Source of the DNA: Tachypleus tridentatus
Lineage: Eukaryota; Arthropoda; Merostomata; Xiphosura; Limulidae
Length of the DNA: 64,000 nucleotides
Reading direction: 5' to 3'
Assembly (NCBI RefSeq): GCF_004210375.1
Contig: NW_027467782.1
Location: 28,685,276-28,749,275, forward strand
This document shows positions 20,881 through 34,559 of the stretch, in pieces (position 1 is the stretch's first letter; every line of letters starts with the position of its first letter). The notes beneath the pieces are model-generated. The model made no database searches. It saw nothing but the letters and a program-made list of their open reading frames with translations, and had not been told where the DNA came from. The translations under genes were made by a program, and so were the position numbers.

Positions 20881-23010
20881 GTCTAATGTGTCAGAATATT
20901 ATCTACCATCCATTCACCATATTGTCTGGTTGAAATTATTTATGAATGAAATCATTAGATCATTAATGCATATAATAAACCTTTGAAGTCCAAAGTACAT
21001 GTAGTTTTATATTAATTAATGCATTCAGAGGGATTTTATGTTTCTAGCTTGTTACGTTACATTCTCAAAGTATATTTGCAATTTTTCTTCATTTTGTTTC
21101 ACACAACTATTTAAAAGTTATTATATTTTATCAGAATATGTCACTTTTATGACTGAACCTTTTTATATTTATTATTCAGGTAAAATAATAACATTTGGTC
21201 AATCTACAATCTCTTAAAGGTGAAAAAAAATTATATCTGAGGTAGCTCATATCCTTATGTTTTCATTATCAGCTTTGAGGGTTATTTTTAGAGTCACAAG
21301 ACAATGGAAAAATTCCATACATATAAAAAATTTGCTAATGTGTTCATGTGCTATGTAGCAGCAGTAGTAGATTTATCAAGTGGAAGCTGACATATGCTCT
21401 CCACAGAGAGCCATTGTATGGGTTTTCTCTGCACAAAACCACAGCTGGCCACTGTACAATGTTTTATCTGATTAGACAGGACTTAGTGTACAAACAGTGC
21501 TGGTATGTATTTTTTTTTCTGGTTATAATCAGTTATGTTTTTTGAGTAGTTTTGATACATGCTTTATTACATAGTGGGGTTTAACTACATTGATTTGGTG
21601 ATTATGTTGTGAATTTCATTTCCTGAAGAAAGGTAATTATAGCCTTTAGATGTTGATGATCTTCCTTATCTGGTAAAACATAACGGGAGTAATCATGTTG
21701 TATATTTTGTTATTCAGTGAGGTATGAGTTTAGTGCATCATGTAGTCATAGAATTTGATTTTGGACCTTTTGAGATGTAAATGCAGTGTTTTGTTATCAT
21801 GAAAATTGTAGTCAAAAATAGTAATATCAAGACGTTTTCAAACATTTGTTAACTTTTCATAAGTCTATACAATCACTGTCTTCAGAAATTTTTACTCATA
21901 AAAAAATCTAAAGGAACTCAACACTGACAGTTTTTATGCCCCTGTAAAAGTGTTTTATGTGCATAACATCAAGGTCATAAAAGCAAGAATTTGTTTATCC
22001 TTTTTAATACTACTAAAATACTAGGGTATAAACATTTGATAATTTTTAGATTTTATAATGTCATTAAAACTTTTAATTACTTTTCCATTATCTACAATTT
22101 TTACCCTCTTGTAAGTTACAAAAAAACAATGTGCTCATTACCTTTGAAGGATTTTCAAAATGACAGGGTTTATAATTTTGTTGTTTTCTGACAATAATTA
22201 TATTTGCTCAGGCTGCAAGCTAAGAAGTGATGTACTAAATTAATTTTAGTTCTCCTATATTGGGTTTATGAAGAACACTTGATTATGAGTTCTAATAAAA
22301 ATTGCTAGGTTTATCAGCAGCTTTATTTAAAACCTCCAGATACCTACCTTGTAGCTTAATAATGGAAAATGTCACTACCACAGCAGCTTCTTGGATATAA
22401 AATATGGCAATTGTCAGTCAGGTCTTCAAAGAAATCTATGCAGTCTTGATAACATTCTGTAAGCCCTGACATAATGTGATTGGGATTAACTTGTTGCCAC
22501 TTGCTGGTAATATCAGCAGCAGGTTACCAAAGAGATGTATTGTTCTTAGTATACATATACAGTAAATGCCATTGAAATAATGGACTTTGTGTAATTTCAG
22601 ATTACTGTACCTATTTGAGCAGCTGTTTTATACAGGGTGAAATTCTAATGCAGGGTTAAGAATGTAAAAGAACAGACCAACATTTACTATTATGTAGTAT
22701 ATATAGCTGCAAATCTACAATATGACTTAAATGAGTCTTACATATTATAAATGATCGAATCTGATTGTAAGCACTTGCCTGTAATGGCAAATTCATTGCT
22801 TCTGACTTTAACCCTCTGTTTTTAGAAATATTTCTTGAGATGTCTCTGAACCAAATAGTTTAGAAATAGAAGATATTTTATTTTTACCTAAAAACATTGG
22901 ATGAATTTTTATTTCTTAAAAAAGTTATAGAAGTTGCTGTTTAAGAGATGTTTTCTTGTAGGAAAGACAAATAGAAAGTTCACTAACATAAGTTTCAGTA
23001 CTAAATGATG
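20881..23010. other. No recognisable gene
   Basis: Only short, domain-free ORFs and AT-rich DNA. It contains no structure that I could tie to the neighbouring relics. Confidence 0.5.
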
Positions 23011-23014
23011 AAGA

Positions 23015-23168
23015 GAAAAAACAAACAAACATGCAAATCAGTAACATATTGTAATGATGCTAGGAAAACACTAGGTAAAAAAATTAATTAAAGAAAAACA
23101 AACAAACATGCAAATCAGGTACATATTGTAATGATGCTAGGAAAACACTAGGAAAAAAATCAATTAAA
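23015..23168. repeat. Two tandem copies of a 77-bp unit
   Basis: The unit ACAAACAAACATGCAAATCA...ACATATTGTAATGATGCTAG... occurs at about 23,015 and again 77 bases later, almost identical. It is a recent local duplication. Confidence 0.88.
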
Positions 23169-23829
23169 ACAAACAAAATATAGGAGTTTAAGAGTGTTTA
23201 CAACAGGATAACTTATTGTTTAATTTTAAAAGTATAATAAAGAGAACAGACTACTAAAATTCATTATTGTACTGATAAATTGGAATAGCTGATGCAGCTC
23301 ACTTACCATTTCAAACAATACAATGTTCCTCTTCTACAAGATGGTTGGTGTTTAACCTTCCAGTCCTCTTTACTTCAAGATTGATATCTGTAATGCTAAA
23401 TATTTAGCTCTTCAAAGTAGTGCATCTTTCTTCTTGATCATTTAGTAAAAGTGTGAACAAAGAAAGTAGGCTCATATCAAGAATTTCAACTTACATTCTT
23501 TGTCCAGTGAATAAGGTCACCTCATTACCTTTGTTCACTGACAGCAATGGTCATCAGACATTTTCAGTCATTATCATACTTGGTCAACCAGGAATATTTT
23601 AGTTGTTACCCAGTTAACCTGGATTCTATATACAATACTAAAACATACCTAGGAGTGTAAGAGAACAGAGGATAAAAGAACTAAAATAAGGTGAAGTTAA
23701 TAAATTTCTGGACCTCATATTGCATTTAAGACATTGTAAAAATCAAGTAAGTAAGATTGAGGCATAATTGTTAGTGTTCCTAAGGTCTTCTAGACAATAT
23801 ATGTTAGTTAATCATAAGGAAAACAAGAT

Positions 23830-25658
23830 TTTAGGTTGCATGCAGGGAAATGCTGAGTAAAGAAGAGTAAGAAGTGATCTTATGAAAGGTTATAAGATTA
23901 TTGGAAGGGGAGTCACCTTCCATAAAAACGTCAGGTGACTTTCCTTCTGGGTTTTTTTCTCTTTTCTCTCTCTTTGCACCACTACAACACGATTGAGACT
24001 CACTGGACCTATTTCTCACTAAAAACTTGTCTAATAAGATTTGTTTCTGCCTGCATTTTAAAATGTTTCAGAAGTAAGACATGGCATTGTCATTGAAAAG
24101 GTTTATGCTGCAGTTTGCTACAGCTTTGTCAGGGTGAAATTTTTCCACAAAACTTTGCAACTCTCCCTATTTTCCACACTTTCCTTGATTAATGAACTAG
24201 GAACACCCTCCCTTCCCTCCTCCTCATCTGAAGACACTTCCTCAGTGTTGCCTTCTGTTGCTGCTCCTTCTGAAGGTCTTGGAGTTCTTCCATGGTGAGC
24301 TCAGTGTTGTGGTCTTCCACCAACTCCTACACATCATCACCACTCACATTCAAGCCCATACACTTGCCTAGTGAGACAATATCCTCGACAATAGGCTCAG
24401 ACTCAAAGTCTTCAAAATCTCTATCTGCTACTGAATCTGGTTGCAATTTCTTCCAGGTTGCGTTCATGGTCCTCAAAGACACTTCCTTCCAGGCTTTGTC
24501 TATGATCCTCAAGCAATGGAGATTATTAAAGTGATTTTTCCAGAACTCTCTGAGGGTTAACTCTGTGTCATACTTTACTATTAGCCCTCCACATGACATT
24601 TAATTTTCTTTTCAGAAAATTATTTTTTTAAAAAAACAACTGGGTTCTCAGAATGGTAAACAAGCAAAGGCTTAAGTTTTAAGACCCCACTTGCATTATT
24701 ACATGACAATAGAGTTAGCCTGTCCTTCATTGGCTTGTGCCCTAGCAGTGACTTCTCCTCCTTGGTGACGTAGGTTGTCTTTGGCATTTTCTTACAAAAA
24801 AGGCCTGTCTCATCACAGTTGAACACTTGTTCGGGAATAAAACCCTCAGCTTCTACATAGTCCTTAAATTCCCTGACAAATTTATCAGCAGCATCTTTGT
24901 TAGAATGAGCACCCTCCCCATGTCTCACGAAGCTATATATGTCACTTCTCTTCCAATATTTTTCAAAACACTCCTACTAGCCTTAAAGACATCACTTGGA
25001 TCAGCACTCGTTCCAGAAGTATTTTTCAGGAGGTCAGCATAAAACTGCTTTGCTTTCTCACAAATGATGGTCTCAAAAATGCTATCACCAGTTAACTGTT
25101 TTTGTTTGCCCAAATCAACAACACTTTTACACCTCTTCCATTGTTTGTGATCTTTGTTTCGTAAGCACTGTCACTCCTTTTGCAACATCACCTCCTTTAT
25201 TTTTCAGCATGGTGCAGACCACAGACTTTGCCATTCCAAACTGTGCAGCAAGGTCAGACAAGCGAACACCACTCTCGTACTTCGTTACAAGATCTTTTTT
25301 CTCCTTTATTGTGGCTCTTACAACGTTTCTTTTTGGTTTGCCGCTTTCATTATCCTTCTTTGACTTCATGATGACTTATTTAATCAGAATATTTAGAAAA
25401 AAAACGAAAACGTTCACAACAGATTTTAGTGGGGTGTGGACTGAGCGACATGTGTGAGCAAAATGTTTTGGGCAAACTTGGCATGGGCGAAAATGGTCGA
25501 ACGGTCGTTCAGCTCATCAGTCGGGCTATTTCAGGGTTCAGGCTAAACAACTTTGTTCGGGAACCGAGTTTATGTTCGACAACCAAGACATTTTTCTCAA
25601 ACAATATGTTTGAAAACCAAATAGTTCAGGAATGGAGTCATTCAAGAAGATACCACTG
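23830..25658 (-). mobile_element. Tigger (pogo/Tc1-mariner) DNA transposon relic
   Basis: The element's 5' end is at 25,658: minus-strand TACAGTGGTATCTTCTTGAA, the Tigger-type TIR with a TA at 25,659-25,660. The transposase starts near 25,369. It shows a helix-turn-helix with KSVVCTMLKNK, then the DDE-domain signature NCDETGLF (first Asp) near 24,810, a MKDRLTLLSC motif, and the family-typical tail (AWKEVSLRTMN, ELTMEELQDLQ, HPDKAVA, LFNDNAMSYF). Several frameshifts and stops break it. The region between the DETGL block and the AWKEV block is too short and lacks the second and third catalytic Asp motifs, so part of the catalytic core is deleted. No left TIR was found. Confidence 0.9.
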
Positions 25659-25699
25659 TATTTGACTTCATTTTATATGCCATTATTCCATATTTTAAG

Positions 25700-26760
25700 T
25701 AAGTTATGGATTCCACGTGAACAAAATTCCTTGAATTTGGATTCAAAAAACAATCTTAAGTCAGTTTTGAGTTCCTCGTTTTACAAACCTTTCTTCATCT
25801 TAGTAATGCTGTGAGGATCTTAAAACATGATAATCAGATGGAGCAGTATCTAGTGAATAGGATCGATGAGGCACAACTTCCCATTTTAAGGCCTGAAGTT
25901 TTTCTAGGGTCATTTATGAAGTGTGTAGGATTCAAAACACAATCTTAAGTCGTGAAAAAACATTAGTCTTCTATATTGATTAATGCAGTTCTTTTCCTTA
26001 CCAGTGCTTGGTGTTATCACTCCAACTGATGACAATATCTTTCAGCTGTGATTTGGATCAAAAAGTTTGTGATAAACTGCACTTCCCAGATCTCACCAAA
26101 CACAAGGCAAAACTTTTTTTTTGGATATCAGCCATTCTTCGGTGTTGGTACAGGTGTGTAACAGAGATTCAACAATTGTCTCTTACGTTGAGTATGCTCA
26201 TAACAAAAAAAAAAACAAAAAAAAAACACTTCTCGTTGCCACTAACAATTCTTTCCAGAATTGGTTCATGAGCATTTCTTGTTGTCAAAGATTAACAAAT
26301 AGTGACTCTCTCAACATGTTAATTATCCGAAACCTAGTGTCCAAGTTTTGAAACTTTTCCAATTTCGTAGATGTAGGTAATGATTGTTACATGGAGCTGT
26401 TGAGCCATTTCTCACATAGTCAACTTTGGATTGCTTCAAATATTAAAATATTGACATTGGGAAAAAGCATAAATTTGCAAGTTCTTTTCCTCAAACCGAA
26501 TGACAACTTTTTGCAAAAAACGTTATTTACTTTCCTACCTAATATTCCTGTGATAATTCTCAGTATCATTAAAGTTTTGTGCTCTGGTAGTCATCACTAT
26601 GGTCACAATTTTCGTGTTTGCAGCATCCCTAATGTGTTTCTTTAAATATTTGTTATACACGCACACTCGTATATAATTGATTTGAAAAATTGATATTTCA
26701 CATTCTGTATTTTATTCCATACAACAACTTTATTTCTTTATTTTAATTTTTACTGCACTT
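25700..26760. other. No recognisable gene
   Basis: AT-rich; includes an A-rich run at about 26,203-26,228. ORFs here have no domain signal. Confidence 0.5.
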
Positions 26761-26764
26761 CTTA

Positions 26765-27830
26765 TTCTCACCCCTCAGTGTGGACTCCTGTACGTGGTGA
26801 AGGGAACTCCCAGGGAAGGTTCTGTTCTTTCAGATTACCTCTTCTGGGATCTAAACATCCACCCACGTGTTTACCGTGTGTGGTGAACCGTGAAGGGGAG
26901 GAGAGGATCCTGTTGGTTGGGGGTCCAACCATAACACACCATTTTGACCTTGAATTCCTATAGACAGGCAGCCTTGGGGTGGCCCCCCTTGGATCAATCA
27001 GCTGGTCCACTTGGGCTATGGTCAACCAGGTACCAGTGTTGAAAGTTCTTAACAGGTGTTGTGGACTTTGTGTCTGATGCAGGTGTTTGGGTGTAGTGCT
27101 CACAAAACCCTGTCGTTGCTGCAGTGTCTTTGCTTGACATTGTAGTGCGTCTCCTTATAGGGCTCTATGGTGGGTGGGATCAGAGGGCACCAAATGTTTC
27201 TTTTCTCTTATGGATCCTCCAAACAAACATTTAAATAAAATAGTGAAAAAACAGTCAATAGGAAAACAATCACGTCTTGAAGATTCTGATCAGCAATGTT
27301 CAACATCTGTACCACCAGTTGTACCTCATTTTATTATCCTACATTCTCTTTCAGAGAAACCTTGAGGGCAAATGTCCTCCTTTTTTTCAGAAGGGACTGT
27401 AGGGACTTGCTAGCTCTCCAAAGTCAGAAAAGAAGCTTTGATCTGGAGACATATCAGTGGAAACATCCAACAGTTATTGTTGAGAGGGATTTGAAGAACA
27501 TCCCCGAGTCAGAGATTTTAGCTGGGTTCTCAACTCGAGTTTCTGCAGTGAGGCGTATCTCCACTCACAAAGATGGAGTTACAATACCGAACAATATCCT
27601 CATTCTGACATTTACATAACCACCTGCACCTGTCACCATCAAGGCAGGTTATCTAAATTGCAGGGAATGGCCGTACATTCCAAACCCTCTCCGATGTTTC
27701 CAGTGTCAGAGGTTCAGTCACTTAAAGACGTCACATCATAGTTGCCTGACATATGCTACTCTACACACCCTTCAAGGCCGTTGCCATCCGTGTTTCCTTG
27801 GGTCGTACTATCACTGTTTGTAAATGGCAT
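26765..27830 (+). mobile_element. Non-LTR retrotransposon (I/Jockey-like): 5' region and ORF1 fused to a scrap of endonuclease, 3' part missing
   Basis: The first ~400 bases match, on the opposite strand, the start of the LINE copy at 45,171-47,925, so both share a 5' end. A gag-like ORF1 follows from about 27,210, with frame breaks, up to a CCHC zinc-knuckle start (RCFQCQRFSHLKTS, about 27,690-27,730). Right after it, at about 27,757, the sequence jumps to an endonuclease motif (AVAIRVSLGRTITVC) that lies some 870 bases further on in the other copy. It then stops at about 27,825. Reverse transcriptase and 3' end are absent. Confidence 0.8.
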
Positions 27831-27834
27831 CCAG

Positions 27835-30510
27835 TGTAAAGATGTCGTTTAAATTGATATATTTACATTTTTTACTCTTCATTTTTAAACTAGAATATGT
27901 AAATATAACAATATGAACCAGTATTGGGCAAGAATGCCCTATGAAACAGGTATTCATTTTTTTCTGTCAAATAAGTTTTTACAAATCAGGAAGAAGAAAA
28001 AACCCTTATTTAGATCAAATTATTATTTTGTTTATGATAATGGATAAAAATACAAACAAACTAAAAAAAAAATATTTTTAAAACCAGTGAAGCTGAATTA
28101 TGGGAAATTGAATATTAAATCCAAAACAACTTTAATTATTACCATTTTTTATAATATCAAACATCCAACTAAGAAAACTAATGTTATATTTGTTTGTTTA
28201 CTGCGAAGTACAAATCTGCAGGACAAACTATTTGTAATATGGGTAGTTACTGCTTCATAAGTCGTTGTCTTTTTTATTTTACTTCAAGCTTGTTCAGTTT
28301 TCACATTTCAAACATCTGGAGTTTGATTCATACTTCCACCAAACTTGTTGGCCCTGTCTCTGTTATGGCAATTTCTCAGTGCTACTGTTTTTGAACTGCT
28401 GATCAGAGAGAAGGCAACTGTTTGTTAGCACCCACCACCATTTGATTTTATTTCTAGAACAATGTACTAATTAATTAATTGATTAAAATACCACTAACTG
28501 CTCAGCTATAGTGGTCAGTTTGAATATATTAGTTTACTTAGAAAGGTTGGCAGTGATTTCTTTTGCTAATTATATTTATATTCACTAACTTAATACATAT
28601 GTCAGCAGCAGAAAGTATACAAGACTTTACAAATCTACCTATTAGAAATTTTATCATTTTATCTGCCAAAAACCAGACATAGGCCTGTCGATTGATACAA
28701 AACTAGAAGTGGTTACAGAACAGTTGGAAATGACTTACAGAATCACCTTTTAGCCAGAATTATGAGTTAACAAACAACTTTTTGAACCATTTACATTTGG
28801 ACTCAGTCAGTTTTTGTTTTAACACCTAAATATTATACAAAAGTCTTTTATTCCAAATTTGTATGGTTTTTTTAAGACAGGATTATTATTAAGACTTCTA
28901 TGTACCACAAACTTTAATAAAAAAAGTAAAACCATCCTCTCTCTTATAGCTGGGCTATTTATTAATGAGTTAGTACTAGCATGACAAAGCTATAGTTCTA
29001 TTCAGTTATCTCATATTTTGTAAACATTCTGGACTATATTAAGTCCATAAGAACCAATATTCAAAAGCCTTGTACTTTTCTGAATTTGACAAAGAAAAAA
29101 ATCCCACTTTACATTTGGGTCACACCTCTTGATTTATATCATTTTGGTGATACTGTGCCTCACTGACTATACTATAACTGAAATGATGTTTATTTATACA
29201 ATGGCTGATTAACATAGAAATATCCTCTGAATTTGTAAACACATTAGTAAGATTAGATACCAATAAACACAGAATGGAAGTAGCTAGATACTACATATCT
29301 ATTATTTTTTTTGATAACACAGGTGGAAGGGGGGGAGGGTTAAGATGAGGATCATACCACTGGTAAGTGAAATACCAACCACAACCTAGTCTCTTGAGAA
29401 TAATATTAAAAAAAATCATAAAATTGGACAAATTTAAAAAGCATGACAAAATACACCTTGACATGAGTACTGTCAAATGAGAAGTGATAATTTGGCAAAA
29501 TTCAATAGGAGTGTCACATGTGTCTAGAGTGTGTGTCACACTACTTTTTGTTTGCTAGAGGGATGTTGCATGATGATTTACAGGGGAGATGCATTTGAAT
29601 CAGTTGATTATAAGGTATGTAAATGCTCAAGACGTGTTGCATATGAAAAAAACATTTCTGTATGGGGAGCAACATTTGAGAGGGTATAATGTACCATACT
29701 GGAAGGCAATTTTTTTTCCCTTACTTTTTAAGAACTTTTCAGAATAAGGGCTTCTGGCTTGAAATTTATTAACTTTCTAAACTTTTATGAACTCTTTATA
29801 CATATGTGATCAGGTGGAATTAGTGTGACTCGAGTTTATTTACCCATTTTTTTTCAAAAAAATTATATGATTCTGAAATTTAGTTGGTAATTTGCAAACT
29901 TTTGGCTAATGAGATTTGTTCAACCTCAAACTTTCTTTATTATCTAGCTAGTGGTACAATAAAATTTGTTTCAGTGATCATCTGGGTTAGGGGTTCTTTT
30001 GATAATCAAAATCCCTGTTCTGCAGATGATAGCATTGTTCCAATTTGTTTAGGGTGTAGTTTCTGAGTCTGTTGTTGTCCTAATTGTTTAGTCACAAAAT
30101 TTCTATACTTCACTGATGAAAAGTGAAAAACTGCCTTCCTTATGTTAATGTTTTTTTTGGCACTATATCATTTAATAATTTCATTACATGAAATGAAAGG
30201 CCTATGATATGTTCCTCCACCTACAAGTCTTATAATACGACAGCACTGTATTATTAAATAGTGTGGAACTGTGAACTTCAATATATAAATCTGTTAAACA
30301 TATCATTAACACTTATATCTGTAGCAACACATCACTCCATTAGCGTATGTAATTCATCAAGTATGATTAACCTTCAGTACCCATGAACATATCATCTACT
30401 TAATAAATTGTGCCAAAATAATAAAGATTAAAATATGCCTGAATGAAAAATTAATCTACTCTAGGAATAAATATATACAATTTTCTTCCTTTCTTACTAT
30501 TTCTATACAT
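27835..30510. other. No gene recognised where the ATR kinase-domain exons would be expected
   Basis: Downstream of the last matched ATR-like exon I looked on the minus strand for the remaining FAT exons and for PI3K-like kinase motifs (GDRHGEN, HVDFN, DFG-type region). I recognised none here or further down to 17.6 kb. A short divergent exon could be missed by eye. Confidence 0.45.
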
Positions 30511-30512
30511 AC

Positions 30513-30623
30513 CTGAAGCTGTAATGATATTCCAGGATGGGAGTGGCCTATGCGAGAGATTAGCTGAGAAAATGTTGTATAAAATAGATATGGAGGAAGC
30601 TTTTCCACAAAATTTGTAATGAC
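30513..30623 (-). pseudogene. ATR: ATR-like exon: TTFSQLISRIGHSH block
   Basis: The acceptor TTAATAATTTTTCAG precedes 30,623 and the donor GTATGT follows 30,513. The 37 codons are open: VITNFVEKLPPYLFYTTFSQ, then LISRIGHSHPGISLQLQ. Human ATR has FLTAFSQLISRICHSHDEVF. The exon starts in phase 0, as the end of the previous exon requires. No lesion was seen. Confidence 0.88.
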
Positions 30624-30804
30624 CTGAAAAATTATTAAAACTGTGAATAAAATACAATCCATAGAAACTGGTATACTAGAAATTAAATCTTAAGGTATGG
30701 TTACTGTCTTACCTGTAATTCTACATAATAATAAAATAATACTACTTTTTGTTACCAAACAGAAAACAACAATGAATTGTAAGAACAGAAGAGATTTTAT
30801 TTAC

Positions 30805-30999
30805 TTTGGTTGTCATAACGTTTAACATCCTTTCCCAATGTTCCAGATTCTGAGGAGGTTTCTTACTCTTCTGGTGCTCTACAACTTGTGTGCCTAAGTC
30901 GAACCAAAGTGACAGCATCCTCGACATGGAGTGAAAAAGATGTCTGCATCCATACTGTAGAGAGCCCCATAGCACTGAACCATGTGGACAATAACTTCA
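30805..30999 (-). pseudogene. ATR: ATR-like exon: SMSRMLSLWFDLGT block, one base short
   Basis: The acceptor CAATATTTCAG precedes 30,999 and the donor GTAAAT follows 30,805. The exon opens in the incoming frame with EVIVHMVQCYG and, after a shift at the GGGG run (about 30,965), continues SLQYGCRHLFHSMSRMLSLW. Human ATR has LHFGRSLQYGNQFIYQSMPR then MLTLWLDYGT. The exon length (195) is one base less than phase continuity needs. The downstream frame has a stop (TGA) directly at the exon start, so no single frame reads through. Confidence 0.86.
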
Positions 31000-31604
31000 C
31001 TGAAATATTGACATCAAATAAATATACCATTGTAATAACATTCTTATCTCTTTACTTTCCACAAAAAAAGAAGATGAGGGGTTTACTAGAGATAAAAGAT
31101 AGTATTTATTCGCCAAAATATTTTTTGTAATGAGTCTCAAACTTAAAAGTTGAAACAAAACAAACTGAGTTTATAAAAGTTTTACAAAGGATAAAATTGT
31201 GGAAACCATGTTAGTTTTCAACTCTTTCCATATACATCTCATTTGCAACCACCATGGTAACCACTATATTAGTCATACTATAACTTCTGATAATGTAAGA
31301 ATATCTTCATGCTGTTTTGCAGAGTATCAGTAAATATTACCACTATTTTGTATCTAACAGAATGACTTTTAATTAAGTATTTCTACTGAAAACTTCATCA
31401 TGAACACATGAAGTCAAAATGCTGACTTCCAAGAGTGAAAAGTAATTTCAATCTTAAGATGAAAAATACTTTTATTTATCTGAAAATTGCAAATCTTCAT
31501 CTGTACAATTCTAAAACCTTTTAAATTAGTATCAAATGCTTACCAACCTGAAGACACCATAAATAACTAGACAATAAATCTACATCATACTTTTCCTTAT
31601 AGAA

Positions 31605-31800
31605 TGATTGCATATTGTTACATAACAATACAATTTGTTTATCGTAAATAGCTTAAAGCTATTTTGAAACAAGCCTAATGAATAATCTTGCCATATAAGT
31701 AGTAAGTCACTTGGCAAACATGCAACTGACATTAGTGTATAAAATTACCTACCCCATGAGCATACCTTCTGAAGAATTGTTATTATTTACTAGGAAACAA
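31605..31800. repeat. Dispersed repeat R1 fragment
   Basis: This resembles 34,980-35,180, including a block GGCAAACATGCAACTGACATTA here and GGGAAACATGCAGTTCACATTA there. It is one of four copies in the window (see 34,560). Confidence 0.6.
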
Positions 31801-32964
31801 AACTGTTTTCCAACAAAACCCAAAACTGGAAAGGAAAGGCATGTTAATAAACAACAGAAGTCATCAAAGCAAATGTACTTTCACTAAACTGAGATAATGG
31901 TCCCAGTAACATTAGACATATTCAGCTAAGTTTATTCACCACTCACACACTTGACATAGTTTATATAAACTTGTCACTGGTGTAATTTTTCTCGACATTA
32001 ATCCCTTATTTTCCTTGTCTTCTACTTATATATAAAACCCTGTATTGCTTAATTACATATCACAGCCAAAGAAAACAGTCAAAACATGTACATGATTATA
32101 AAACTGCGCAGTGACTTTCCGAACACCCTGTACTTAAAATAAACATTTGAAGTTTCCTATTAACATATTACAGTAATTTTAGAATGAACAAAGCATAATT
32201 TAAATTTAACATTATTCATCTATTTACATTTATTATCTTTTATTGAGCTTTCAGCTGTGTCTGAATAACAGTAATGCCACAAAAGTTGCAATCACGTGAC
32301 ACATGAGCAGCTAATGTTAGCATATCCAACAGTGGTCTTTAAAAAGTACAACTGTCTTAGTTTTTTACAAATAGTGCACCTAGTGTTTTGTAAAATATAA
32401 TCACATTTCAGTTACATTATGTATGTATGTATATTATTACTATTTTCAAATTAATTTTTAAATTTCAGTCATTATTCATAAAACAGAAAACTATGTGAAC
32501 AAATATAGAAAATAATTATCTTTGCTACCTACAAATGTTAAGGTTTATACTTGCTTGGCATAAACTGTAAACATTGTTAAATTTAACACGAGAAAAATAT
32601 AAAACAAAATAATCTTTTTAAATTTTATATATGCATTTTGAAATGACAAAAAATATATAAATTATCATGTAAATGCCATAGAATTTCACTGCAATGTATC
32701 AAGGCTACCAACTAAGCAGCATTTGGGTCTAAAAAATACATCCAATCTCCATTTTGTCTATATTTAAAAAGGTGGTTCTTTAGTACTTAAGCCTTGCAAA
32801 GGCTGAGAAAAGAATGTGAAGGAGAAGTCTGAGCTTTTGATTTGCTATGTATACCTCATGAAGTGCAGTGGGTTATGTGTAAAAATATGGTTTCAAAAAT
32901 GGAAAAGGAGACAGAGCAATTATGGTGGATTCATTGAACAGAATGATATCTCAGGACACAGAAA

Positions 32965-33262
32965 ATATAAGAGGTTCTTATTTTATATTCCAGCTTGCAA
33001 TATTAATAATTTGAGTTTGTAACTCATAAGAAACTAGAGATGTATTGTGAGCTTTATAAAATGTAATATGACCAAACACATCACATGACAAAAAAAACTG
33101 ATATTTAGCAATCTTATTTTGATATTTATTTTCAAATTAAGAAATCAAATAATGTATAGTTTTATGCCAAATTTACTGACATGAATTTATAAAATAGTAG
33201 TTCAATAATATTTTGAATATAACTCTACAAACATGATAACATGCCCTCTGCCTCCAATCCAT
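32965..33262. repeat. Dispersed repeat R2, copy 1
   Basis: Directly repeated at 62,250-62,575, from TTATATTCCAGCTTG through TTACTGACATGAATTTATAAAAT to GCCTCCAATCCATAGG. Moderately diverged. R1 precedes R2 in both places, so the two may be parts of one longer repeat of about 1.6 kb. Confidence 0.7.
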
Positions 33263-33851
33263 AGGAAAATTTGCCTCGATGGGGTTAATCACTACAAAAA
33301 TTATGCTTTGCCTGAGTAGTAACAATATTATAATAAGTAATTTACATCAGTTCCTTATTCCTGGAAGGGATAGTAAATTAATTAGAGAGGAGACTTAGGG
33401 AGTAGACATCACAATTTTCATACTGTATAAAATTAAGAACTCAAACTGACATAATATTACATGTTTTTAACATTTGATTTATTAACTTTATTTGTGACCA
33501 TCTTTATTTGAAGATGTTGATACTACTATCATGATATTCTGTAAAAGGGTTGCAAAGTGCAGAAAAGGGTGCTTGTATAGAAAATGTTAAACATAAAAAA
33601 ATATAAAGACAAATTAGATTTAAAGGAAAAAATAGTAAAATTTATCAGAAGATGTTAATTCAACAGTGTTTGTAAAATGCAACATAACCCTGAAATTGTC
33701 AAGCAAAGTCATTCAGCATAGATGTATATGATATAATGATGAATTTGTTCGATGAAGAAAAAATTCTGAGTGTGAAAAAACATATACTTATACTGTGTAA
33801 GAAATTTAGCAATAAAATATTTTGTGAAATAAACAACCTAGGCACACACAC

Positions 33852-34027
33852 CTTTTCTTTTCTGATTTCTCTAATGTAGTCATAACTCGGTCATAATACT
33901 TGGCTAAATGGAAGTGACCTTCTTCCCATTCAGGCTGAATGGCAACCACATCTCGGTACATTAGAATAAGGGCATTACTCTCCAAGACAGCCGATTCTTC
34001 ACTATATTTGGCAAGCATTAATGTTGC
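33852..34027 (-). pseudogene. ATR: ATR-like exon: ESNA...PEWEEGHFHLAKYYD block
   Basis: The acceptor TTATCTTTATTAG precedes 34,027 and the donor GTGTGT follows 33,852. The 58 codons are open and contain AVLESNALILMYRDVVAIQ then PEWEEGHFHLAKYYDRVM. Human ATR has ANFESNAIMKKYKDVTACL then PEWEDGHFYLAKYYDKLM. This is the strongest ATR match in the window. The end phase (2) is correct for the next exon at 30,999. Confidence 0.93.
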
Positions 34028-34559
34028 CTAATAAAGATAACAGAAAGTGGTATTACAATAAATGAACTTAGTTATCTTAAATTATTTCATATGCTCTATA
34101 TTATTCATGTGGTCCTAAGCAAAATTTATACAGAGATGGAACTACCACAGTATTCAGATTTGAATTTATTCAAAACACCCAATCTACATTATGATTTTAT
34201 ATCTACACACTAATAACCCAGATGGAAGGAGAAGATACCAATAGTTTAGGGTGATGGAATAATATTTTACATTATTTGATCAGACTGAAGCTTCAAATTT
34301 TACAGTTGAATAAACTATTAAAACTCTGGAGGATTTAACAGTGTAACAAAGGCAGTATATATTTCACAAAAATATTAGATATTTTGAAATGAGAATGGAA
34401 AACTTCAGCTTTCTTAAATCATAACTTACCATTAGAAAAGTTAAAAATGAAGCACTTATTATGTATTTTTGCTTTTGTTAAAATACCCAAAAAAGAAATA
34501 CCATTGTTAACTCTCTCAACATGGGCTTGGTTGACTTGACTGACCACAAGACCTCTTTG

